Positions 1 to 6,825 of a stretch of DNA of 12,374 nt are shown piece after piece. Location: positions 1-12,374 of the forward strand of contig JBJSXB010000319.1 in the NCBI GenBank assembly GCA_046086245.1, written 5' to 3'. Numbering within the stretch: position 1 is the first letter of the stretch; the number at the start of each line of letters is the position of its first letter. Position numbers and translations under genes: made by a program. A model generated the notes under the pieces. It was not told the DNA's origin. It saw nothing but the letters and a program-made list of their open reading frames with translations, and did not search any database. The DNA is from F1-20-MAGs016 sp046086245 (GTDB lineage: Bacteria; Planctomycetota; Planctomycetia; Pirellulales; UBA1268).

Positions 1-1
1 G

Positions 2-820
2 TTGATCCAGGTCGCGCTGTGGGAAGGGGTCGACCCGGCGCTCGGCCTGAAGATCCTGCTGGCCCGTTCCGGCACCTGCAACACGATCACCGCCTACGAG
101 CAGGCGGTCTCGCGCCTGCCTGCCGCACGGCAGCAACCAGCGGCGCGGCTGCTGGTGGACCATCTCCACCGTCACGTTGCCGAGTCGCTCGCCGGCGATC
201 TCCACCGCCGCGGCCTCCGCACCGACGACTCGGTGCCGGGCGGCAGTGCGCCGATCGCCGCGCTCGTGGCGGCCGCGAACGGCCTCGACGACGGGTCGAT
301 CCACGTCGATGTCTCGCATCTGCAGTCGGTGCTGCGGATCGCGCGTGTGTGCGGTGACCGGCCGTCGATCGAACGGGCGTGGGACCTGGCCGGCTACGCC
401 TGCCGGCTACCGGCGGAGGTGGTCTACGCCGGCGAACCGCCGTTCGAGGAGGTGGGTCCGGCGTCGCGGCGTTTCTTCGGCGCCCAGCTGGGCCAGGACG
501 TCGATGCCTCATTGGCGTACTTCCGCCGCGCCGCGATCGAGGCCGAGGTGGCGGAGGCGGGCACGCTGCCCGCCGACGTCCTCGTGCTTCTCCTCTGGCG
601 CCTCGGTCGCCCGGCCGAGGCGCTCCATGCGGCTCTCGACCGGCCCCCCGACGAAGGCATGCCCAGCGCCCTGTCGGCCACCGGCATGGTGCCGTCGCTG
701 GTGGAGTTGGCCAGCGCCGCCGGCGACCATGAGGCACTCCGCGTAGCCTGCCGGCGGCACGGCGACGAGATCACGTTCATGGCGAGCCTGGCGGCGGAGC
801 GCGCCGCGGCCGCGCATTGA
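2..820 (+). CDS. Planctomycete-type hypothetical protein, partial (5' end outside window)
   Basis: The reading frame is open from the first bases to a TGA at 818-820. The first possible start is a TTG at 2-4, but the frame is open at the edge and has no visible ribosome binding site, so this is probably the C-terminal 272 residues of a longer protein. I do not recognise a catalytic domain. The protein is rich in Ala and Leu and looks helical. A segment around residues 155-215 (FFGAQLGQDVDASLAYFRRA, then a Leu-rich stretch and RLGRPAEALHAAL) resembles tetratricopeptide-like helical hairpins. No signal peptide or membrane segment is seen in the visible part. Similar conserved proteins of unknown role occur in planctomycetes; that resemblance is from memory, not a search. 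It converges with the Cys-rich gene, leaving 103 bp between the stops. Coding status is secure, function unknown. Confidence 0.75.
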   Translation: MIQVALWEGVDPALGLKILLARSGTCNTITAYEQAVSRLPAARQQPAARLLVDHLHRHVAESLAGDLHRRGLRTDDSVPGGSAPIAALVAAANGLDDGSIHVDVSHLQSVLRIARVCGDRPSIERAWDLAGYACRLPAEVVYAGEPPFEEVGPASRRFFGAQLGQDVDASLAYFRRAAIEAEVAEAGTLPADVLVLLLWRLGRPAEALHAALDRPPDEGMPSALSATGMVPSLVELASAAGDHEALRVACRRHGDEITFMASLAAERAAAAH

Positions 821-841
821 CGGTTCCGGTGCCCGGCATGA

Positions 842-873
842 CGGAGGCGTGAGAGCGGGACCGCTCCCCTCCG
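842..873. terminator. Candidate hairpin between convergent genes
   Basis: In the 103 bp between two convergent stop codons, GAGCG (853-857) can pair with CGCTC (862-866). An outer CGGAGG (842-847) can pair with CCTCCG (868-873), with a 5-nt bulge on one side. No T-run follows on either strand, so this is a weak candidate for a shared terminator. It rests on position and pairing alone. Confidence 0.3.
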
Positions 874-923
874 CCGGTCGTCGCTGCGGATCAGACACAG
901 CCTCGCCGCACGTCCGCGCGGCG

Positions 924-1349
924 TCAGCGGATCCAGTGGACCGGGCAGAGCCAGCCGAGCTTCGCCAGGCAGCCGCCGAGACAGCCACCCAGCGGGCCGG
1001 TCGTGCAGCTCGAGCAGGGATCGGGGGTGATGTAGCCCTGGGTTTCCGGCGGCATGAACCCGCGCCCCGGGGCGAGCTGCCACGGGGCGAGAAGGTCGTG
1101 CCCCTGGCGAGCGCCGTTGCAGCCGAACCAACGGTTGCACCCGTCGCAGGGATCGGGCGGACAGCAATCGTCGTGGCACGGCCCCCAGTAGCGCGGGCCG
1201 CAGCCGGTGTCGCCGCAGGGAGGCTCCATGCCCCAGGCCGAAGGCTTGCAGGGGCGCGGCGGCCGGCAGGTGGCGCAGAAGTCGCCTGCCGACGCCACCG
1301 TCGTCGCCATCGCCACGGCCAACGCGAAGGACAAAGTCGTGCGTCGCAT
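924..1349 (-). CDS. Small secreted cysteine-rich protein, function unknown
   Basis: A 141-residue protein is predicted from the ATG at 1347-1349. This start is chosen because it opens directly into a signal peptide: MRRTT, then a hydrophobic core (LSFALAVAMATTV), then an ASA-G cleavage-type site near residue 22. The longer upstream frame is Arg/Ala-rich low-complexity sequence. The mature part, about 120 residues, carries 16 cysteines, many as CxxC or Cx3-5C (CATC, CHDDCC, CDGC, CSSC, GGCLGGC), plus many Gly and Pro. There is no CxxCH haem motif. Such a pattern suggests a disulfide-stabilised or metal-binding protein outside the cytoplasm, but no family is recognised. No Shine-Dalgarno is evident upstream. 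It lies downstream of glgA on the same strand, separated by 104 bp that include a likely terminator, so it is probably transcribed on its own. Confidence 0.72.
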   Translation of the reverse strand: MRRTTLSFALAVAMATTVASAGDFCATCRPPRPCKPSAWGMEPPCGDTGCGPRYWGPCHDDCCPPDPCDGCNRWFGCNGARQGHDLLAPWQLAPGRGFMPPETQGYITPDPCSSCTTGPLGGCLGGCLAKLGWLCPVHWIR

Positions 1350-1390
1350 GGCGGGAGGTATCGGCTCGCCACGCCGTCTGGCATTCGCTG

Positions 1391-1416
1391 AAAAACAAGC
1401 GGGCGCCGCCCGGCGC
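1391..1416 (-). terminator. Intrinsic terminator candidate downstream of glgA
   Basis: Read on the minus strand, GCGCC-GGGC-GGCGC forms a 5-bp GC stem with a 4-nt loop. Alternatively GGGC-GGC-GCCC forms a 4-bp stem. Either is followed by CCGC or GC and then TTGTTTTT. It begins 37 bases past the glgA stop codon and lies upstream of the Cys-rich gene. Hairpin plus T-run is the classical Rho-independent arrangement; the stem is short but very GC-rich. Confidence 0.5.
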
Positions 1417-1453
1417 GTTGCCCCGCCTGCCCGCCTTGCCGGGCCCTCCGCGC

Positions 1454-2920
1454 TCACCCGTCGACCGGCAGCGGAGGCTGCGCACCGACCCGCTCGAAGA
1501 GGCGCAGATACTCCCGCGCGCTGGCTTCCCACGACCAGTCGAGTGCCATCACCCGGCGCACGAGCCCCTGCCAGAGGTCGCCGTCGGCATGGGCGTCGAG
1601 CGCCCGCAGCACCGCCCGCTCGAGCTCGCCCGCGTCGACCGCTTGGAACACGAATCCGCTGGCCCGGCCGTCGCGCACCGTGTCCGGGGAGACGTCGACG
1701 ACGGTATCGACGAGGCCGCCGGTGGCCCGGACCACCGGCAGCGTGCCGTAGCGCTGGGCATAGAGTTGGGTGAGACCGCAGGGCTCGTAGAGACTAGGCA
1801 CGAGGAGCATGTCGGCCGCCGCCTATACGAGATGGGCGAGGCCCTCGTCGAATCCGAGGCTCAAATGCACCGCGCCGGGATGCGTGGCCGCGGCGTGACG
1901 CAGCTCCCCCTCCCAGTGCGCGTCGCCGGTGCCGAGGATCATGAACCGCGCCCGGCCGCTCGCCGCGAGACGATGGAGGAGATCGACCACCAGGCCGATC
2001 CCCTTCTGCCCGACGAGCCGCCCGACGAACGCGACCAGCGGCCGCCCGTCGGACGGTGCCGCGCCGAGCCGCTCGAAGAGCGCCTCCCGCGCGGCCTTCT
2101 TGCCGAGGAGGGCGTCGTCAGGACCGTACGGGCGCGGCAGGAAGCGGTCGCCGCGCGGGTCCCAGGCGACGGTGTCGATGCCGTTGACGATCCCCACGAC
2201 GGTGCCGCTGCGGTTGGCGAGGACCCCCTCCAGACCGCATCCACCGGGAGACGACTGGATCTCGCGCGCGTAGGTGGGGCTCACGGTGGTCACCAGATCG
2301 GCGAACACGATCCCCGTCTTGAGCAGGTTGACGCGGTCGTGGCACTCCATCTGCCGCCAGTTGAAATACCGCCAATCGAGCCCCGTGAGGCGCATGTCGC
2401 TGGCGGGGAAGCTGCCTTGGTAGGCCATGTTGTGGATCGTCATCACCGTGCGCGTGGACGCCGGCACGATCGGCGGCAGCAGCTTGAGCAGCGCCGGCAC
2501 GAGGCCCGCCTGCCAGTCGTGGCAGTGGACGATGTCGAACGGCGCGCCGAGCCGCGCGGACAACTCCGCCGCGGCCCGCGCGAAAAACATCCACCGCGCC
2601 GCGTCGTCGGCGTAGTCGCCATACAGCGCGGGACGGTCGAAGAACTCGGCGTTCTCGATCAGCAGGGCGTCGTGCCCGCCCGGCAGCGCGGCGCGGAGCA
2701 CGCGCGCCGGCACGCGCCGCTCGCCGAGCGGCACGTCGAATCCGATCCCCGCCGGCTCGATCGCCAGCCCCCGCGCGAGCGCCTCGCGGTGCCCCGGGAT
2801 GACGAGCGTCGTTTCGCAGCCGAGCCGCGATAGCGCTGCGGGCAGCGCCCCCGCCACGTCGGCCAGCCCACCCGTCTTCGCGAACGGGGTCGCTTCGCTG
2901 GCGATCTCGAGGACACGCAT
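1454..2920 (-). pseudogene. glgA: Glycogen synthase (GT5), interrupted by an in-frame amber stop
   Basis: GlgA transfers glucose from ADP-glucose to the non-reducing end of a growing alpha-1,4-glucan in the cytoplasm. The N-terminal GT5 domain starts at the ATG at 2918-2920 and shows KTGGLADV (residues 15-22, the ADP-glucose-binding loop), HCHDWQAG, TIHNMAYQG and VTTVSPTYA. The C-terminal Rossmann half has FVGRLVGQKG, GFDEGLAH and, after the break, VPSLYEPCGLTQLYAQRYG with the catalytic Glu near position 379, then TGGLVDTV. Total length, 487 sense codons, matches the family. Codon 366 is TAG (1823-1825), while the frame on both sides is intact and motif order is perfect. The break therefore looks like one substitution, for example from TAC/TAT (Tyr) or GAG (Glu), not an indel. 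Translated literally it gives a 365-residue truncation lacking the catalytic EPCGLTQ region, and a 118-residue remainder (1454-1810). It starts 15 bp after the upstream gene's stop with no Shine-Dalgarno, so co-transcription is likely. Alternatives are a sequencing error or amber suppression. Confidence 0.85.
1823..1825 (-). other. In-frame TAG codon inside glgA
   Basis: The plus strand reads CTA, giving TAG on the coding strand between ...GFDEGLAHLV and AAADMLLVPS. Homologues usually carry a residue such as Tyr or Glu here (the segment between 'AH' and 'GAD' or 'AAD'). One base change from TAC, TAT or GAG explains it. Confidence 0.9.
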
Positions 2921-2935
2921 CGGTGAACCGTTCGG

Positions 2936-5900
2936 CTAGCGGGTGGCCCGGAGAGTCTCGAGCCATGCCACGAGATCGACGAGTTCGTCGACCGAGAGGG
3001 TCGTCGCCAGATCGGCCGGCATCAACGACACGGGCTGCTTCACCAACTCCGCCACGTCGCCGGCGGCCATCGTCACGTCGAGCCCGTCGGCCCCGCGGAC
3101 CACGACCTCGGCCGGCGTCTTCGAGACGAGCAGCCCCGTGACACTGCGGCCATCCTCGCCGACGAGCGTCCAGGTCTCGTAATTGTGGCTGATCGCCGCC
3201 GACGGGGCGAGGAGCGATTCCCACAGCGCTTCACGCGAGAGCTTCGCCCCCACGCCGGACAGATCAGGGCCGACCGCCTTCCCCTCGCCGGCGACGACAT
3301 GGCACTTGGCACAGGTGCCGGCGCCGGCGAACAGCGCCTGGCCCTTGGCCGCATCCCCCTTGCGTTTCACGAGCTCCGCCACCGGCGGCAGCGGCGCGCC
3401 GCCACGGGCCGGCGGGAGCGGGAGGACGCCCGCCGCCTCCTTGCGGATCTCCGGCCAGGGCGAGGCGGAGATCGCCAGCGCCGCCCCCTGCGCCAGCGGA
3501 CCGGCCACCACCTGCTCGCGTGCCAGGTCGATGAGCCGGCGGCTGCCGCGCTGCGACCGCGCCAGCGCCCGGACGGCGGCGGCCCGCAGCGCGTCGGGCA
3601 CGTCCGCATTCACGAGCAGCCCGGCAAGGAGATCGATCCCCTTGCCGCTCCCGCCCGCCCCGAGCGCGGCGAGGAGCCGGGCGGCCGCCGCCTCGTCGCC
3701 ACCGCGGGCACGGTCAGCGAAAGTATCGCCGCAACCGAGCTCGAGCGCGGCGCTCGCGGCGGCGACGGCGAGTTTTTCATCGGTCCCGGCCGCGGCCGCG
3801 AGAGCGACGAGGGAGTCGCCCCGGTCCCGCAGGCCGAACCGCGACACGATCTCCACCCCCGGCGCCGTGCCGGCGGCGAGGTCGGCGGCGGCGGCGATCG
3901 CCCCGGCGAGGGGCCCGGTCGCATCGGCCGGATCGAGCCGCAGCGCCATGATCGGGAGGATCACGTTCCGTTTGTCGGCCGGCCAGCCGTTTGCGGCCGC
4001 GACGATCCCGGGGATCGCGGCGCGCACGGCCGCGGCGGGCTGGAAGTCGAGCGCCCGCACCAGCGCCAGCGACTCGCTCGTCTCGATCGCCGGATCGGCG
4101 ACCAACCGGGCGATGAGGTCGGCCGAGCGTGCGCCCCGGCTGCGCCACACGATCTCGCGCGCCGCCGGCGACAGCGGCTCCTGCCGGTCGGGCTGCCAGG
4201 CGGCGAGGCGGCCGTCCCAGTGGCCGTCGGCGCCGATCCCGAGGGCCTCGGTTTCATAGCGGTCGCCGGCAGCGTGGGCACTGGCGAGGCGCGCCCAGAT
4301 CCGGTCGGCACGCTCGTCGCCATGACCGTCCAGCACGATCGCCACCTCGCGGCGCACCGCGGGCGAGGCGTCGGCGGCGGGCGCCTCCGCCAGCGCCAGG
4401 GTGTCGCCGCGCGTCGCCCGCGACAGCCGCAGCGCCACGCAGCGCAAGTCGGGTGCGGTCGCCCCGGCGAGGAACGCCACCACCCACGACGGGTCGTGGC
4501 CGGGCAGCATGCCCAGCGCCCATGCCAGACGCGCCGCATGGCGGGTGTCGGCGGCCTTTTCCAACGCGGCGACGAGCGCCGGGCCGGCCACCGGCGGATC
4601 GCGGGCGAGGCGCTCAAGCGCCGACGCCCGGGTGGAGAGATTGGGGCTGGCCAGCGCCGCCACGGCACCATCGACCGTCACGAGATCGGCCGTGGGGACG
4701 CGCCAGGCGGCACCCACCGGTGCGATCCGGTACAGCCGCCCCTTCTCGACGTCTCCCATGCCATGGCCGCCAACGCCGGGGTCGTACCAGTCGGCGACGA
4801 TCAGCGAGCCGTCGGGGGCGACGCAGACGTCGCTGGGGCGGAACCAGCGGTCGGCGGCACCGTCGACGAGCGTTTCGCTCGTGGCGTCGTAGCCGGCACC
4901 TGCGGGACGCACGTGGTAGGAGCGGACGACGTTGGGCCCGGCGTCGCAGTGGATCAGGGCACCGTGGTAGCGCTCCGGGAGCAGCGTGCCCTCGTAGACG
5001 CAGATCCCGGTCGGCGAGCCGGCGCCGGTGTGGAGGAGGTTGGGCACGACGCCGGGATCGTTTTGATGCCAGTGGCGCCGCTCGATCGAGTCTTCGAGGT
5101 TGGCGCGGGGCTGCCGCCAGCCGGCGCCCGTCAGCTCGTCGACATAGCCGTAGTTGCCGCGCTCCATCACCCAGTTGACGCGCACGCCGCGGTTGCCGTC
5201 GTCGTCGTTGTCGCTCTGCCAGAGGGTGCCGAAGGAATCGACCGCGACCTCGTAGTTGTTGCGGAAATTGTGGCCGAGGACCTCGAACTCGCTGCCGTCG
5301 GGGCGGCAGCGGAACACCATCCCCTGGCGGAACGGGTTGCCGGAATCGTCGACCGTGCGCCCCTCGCGGTCGGTCACCGGATGGCCGGCGCGGTCGTGGA
5401 CGGCGTGGCCGGTGTTGCCGAAGTTGAAATACCAGCGGCCGTCGGGACCGACGACGAAGGCATGCACCGAGTGGTCGTGCTGCGGCTGGCCGGTCTTCGT
5501 GAACAGCACCTCCTTGCGGTCGGCGACGAGATCGCCGTCGTCGTCGTGGAGAATGAACACCTCCGGGGCGCAGGAGACGATCGCCCGCCGCCCCGGTCCG
5601 TCGCCGATCACGCAGATACCCAGGGCGCTGTCGACGTCGCGGCCCTGATGGAACACCGTCCGCCGCTCCGCCACGCCGTCGCCGTCGCCATCCTCGAGGA
5701 CGAGGATCCGGTCCCCCTCGGGCCGCGTATCCTTGCGGCCGCGGTAGTTGGTGACCTCGCACACCCACACGCGCCCCGACGCATCGACGTCGATGTCGGA
5801 CGGGCTCGCCAGGAGCGGCTCGGCGGCGAACAGCGTCGCGGACAGTCCCTCCGGCAGCACGAGCGTTCCGGGGCCGTCGGCCGGTGCGACCGGGCCATCC

Positions 5901-5977
5901 GCCGCCGCGGCGCGGGGCACCAGGACCGACACCAGTGCGAGGAGCACGGCCCAGGGGCAGCAACGCGGGCGCGGCAT
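2936..5977 (-). CDS. Secreted PVC-type beta-propeller/HEAT protein with C-terminal cytochrome c domain
   Basis: A 1013-residue protein. The ATG at 5975-5977 is preferred over the one at 5981-5983 because GGAG lies 6 nt upstream of it. Order: signal peptide (about 1-26, cleavage near AAA-ADG); a six-bladed-propeller-like region (about 38-420) with PSDIDVDASGRVWVCEVTNYRG, Asp-rich DGDGDG and DDDGD loops, SDNDDDGNRG, and GNYGYVDE, typical of the TIGR02604 'membrane-bound dehydrogenase' domain of planctomycetes and verrucomicrobia; an Ala/Leu-rich HEAT-like helical region (about 430-850); and a C-terminal haem domain of the TIGR02603 type with CAKCH at 889-893 and a likely axial Met at 986 (SLMPADL). 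The family is thought to oxidise sugars or related compounds outside the cytoplasm and pass electrons to its own haem, but no substrate is established. Neighbours are glgA 15 bp downstream and a divergent DOMON-like gene upstream. Family assignment is firm, reaction inferred. Confidence 0.9.
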   Translation of the reverse strand: MPRPRCCPWAVLLALVSVLVPRAAAADGPVAPADGPGTLVLPEGLSATLFAAEPLLASPSDIDVDASGRVWVCEVTNYRGRKDTRPEGDRILVLEDGDGDGVAERRTVFHQGRDVDSALGICVIGDGPGRRAIVSCAPEVFILHDDDGDLVADRKEVLFTKTGQPQHDHSVHAFVVGPDGRWYFNFGNTGHAVHDRAGHPVTDREGRTVDDSGNPFRQGMVFRCRPDGSEFEVLGHNFRNNYEVAVDSFGTLWQSDNDDDGNRGVRVNWVMERGNYGYVDELTGAGWRQPRANLEDSIERRHWHQNDPGVVPNLLHTGAGSPTGICVYEGTLLPERYHGALIHCDAGPNVVRSYHVRPAGAGYDATSETLVDGAADRWFRPSDVCVAPDGSLIVADWYDPGVGGHGMGDVEKGRLYRIAPVGAAWRVPTADLVTVDGAVAALASPNLSTRASALERLARDPPVAGPALVAALEKAADTRHAARLAWALGMLPGHDPSWVVAFLAGATAPDLRCVALRLSRATRGDTLALAEAPAADASPAVRREVAIVLDGHGDERADRIWARLASAHAAGDRYETEALGIGADGHWDGRLAAWQPDRQEPLSPAAREIVWRSRGARSADLIARLVADPAIETSESLALVRALDFQPAAAVRAAIPGIVAAANGWPADKRNVILPIMALRLDPADATGPLAGAIAAAADLAAGTAPGVEIVSRFGLRDRGDSLVALAAAAGTDEKLAVAAASAALELGCGDTFADRARGGDEAAAARLLAALGAGGSGKGIDLLAGLLVNADVPDALRAAAVRALARSQRGSRRLIDLAREQVVAGPLAQGAALAISASPWPEIRKEAAGVLPLPPARGGAPLPPVAELVKRKGDAAKGQALFAGAGTCAKCHVVAGEGKAVGPDLSGVGAKLSREALWESLLAPSAAISHNYETWTLVGEDGRSVTGLLVSKTPAEVVVRGADGLDVTMAAGDVAELVKQPVSLMPADLATTLSVDELVDLVAWLETLRATR

Positions 5978-6116
5978 CGCCATCTCCGCACGCAGGGGGT
6001 TGCGGGCCGTCGGTCGCGGCGGCCCGGTCGGCGGATCGGGGATGCTCCGCGGCGGCAGTATAGTATTTCGGGCGTTGGATCCCGGCGGTCCGCACCGTCG
6101 CCGCTCCGTGGCGCGC
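5978..6116. promoter_or_regulatory. Divergent intergenic region with AT-rich -10-like core
   Basis: The 139 bp between two divergent starts is GC-rich except for AGTATAGTATTT around 6057-6068. On the plus strand TATAGT (6059-6064) resembles a -10 box for the DOMON-like gene, 52 nt before its ATG. On the minus strand the same bases read as ACTATA, with TATACT overlapping one step away, and could serve the dehydrogenase gene. No convincing TTGACA-like -35 is present on either side, so this is a suggestion from base composition and position. Confidence 0.35.
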
Positions 6117-6770
6117 ATGACTCCCCTGGTCAATTCCGCCGCGCTGTTCACCTTCCGCTTTCCCTGCCGGAAGCGCGCCGGCCTGCGCGTGCCGCCCGGT
6201 GCCGGTCTCGACGATGCCTGCCGCGTGCCGTCGCTGGCGGCGGTGGCCGCGGTGCCCGACGTGATCGAACTGTGGCTCGCCTGGAACGACGACGGCCTGG
6301 CGATCCGCGGTGTCGCCCGCGGGATCGGCGCCGCGCGGTGGTGCCAGCCGACGCGCGCCGAGGACAGCGACGGCCTCCACGTCTGGATCGCGACACGTCC
6401 CACCGGCGAGAGCCACCGCGCCGGCCGTTATTGCCGGCGGCTGGCGCTCTTGCCCACGGGCGGGGGTCGCAACGCCGACCGGCCGATGGCGGTGGCCTGT
6501 GCCATCCCGCGCACGAGCGAACCGCTCGCGGAGCTGCCCGACGGCGGCGTGGCGATCGCCGCGGCGCTCGCGCCCGACGGCTGGCGGATCGACGCCTTCC
6601 TCGCCGCGGCGGCGCTGCCGGGGTGGGATCCGGCGGAGATGCCGCGCCTCGGGTTCTTCGCGGCGCTCGTCGACCGCCGCCTCGGCCGCGTCCCGCTGTT
6701 CGCGCCGCCGGAATACCCGTGGGAAAGCGATCCCACCACCTGGGCGGAGATCGAACTGGTGGCGGCGTAG
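6117..6770 (+). CDS. DOMON/CBM9-like beta-sandwich protein
   Basis: A 217-residue protein from the ATG at 6117-6119; an in-frame GTG at 6108-6110 is possible, and neither has a clear Shine-Dalgarno. It begins MTPLVNSAALFTFRFPCR and has no signal peptide or membrane segment. It is rich in beta-type segments: ELWLAWNDDGLAIRGVARG, then DSDGLHVWIATR, then IAAALAPDGWRIDAFLAAAAL, and a C-terminal RLGFFAALVDRRLGRVPLFA. This strand pattern, especially 'W..DGL.i' followed by 'DsDGlhvWi.tR', matches the CBM9/DOMON-like fold used to bind sugars or haem. The usual planctomycete annotation would be hypothetical or sugar-binding-like. Ligand unknown. The upstream in-frame sequence back to 5748 is antisense to the dehydrogenase gene and is not taken as coding. 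It ends 55 bp from the convergent stop of the next gene. Confidence 0.7.
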   Translation: MTPLVNSAALFTFRFPCRKRAGLRVPPGAGLDDACRVPSLAAVAAVPDVIELWLAWNDDGLAIRGVARGIGAARWCQPTRAEDSDGLHVWIATRPTGESHRAGRYCRRLALLPTGGGRNADRPMAVACAIPRTSEPLAELPDGGVAIAAALAPDGWRIDAFLAAAALPGWDPAEMPRLGFFAALVDRRLGRVPLFAPPEYPWESDPTTWAEIELVAA

Positions 6771-6825
6771 GATCGCGGTGTGGCTGCGCACGCGCCGCGC
6801 CCGTGCCGACAGCAGGGACAGCGCA

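Noticed and set aside
1418..2833. Plus-strand open frame of 471 codons opposite glgA
   Set aside because: Low-complexity, charged translation with no motifs. The minus strand carries conserved GT5 motifs.
6771..6825. Terminator between the convergent DOMON-like and monooxygenase genes
   Set aside because: Some CGCGG/CCGCG pairing is possible across a long loop, but no compact stem or T-run is present.
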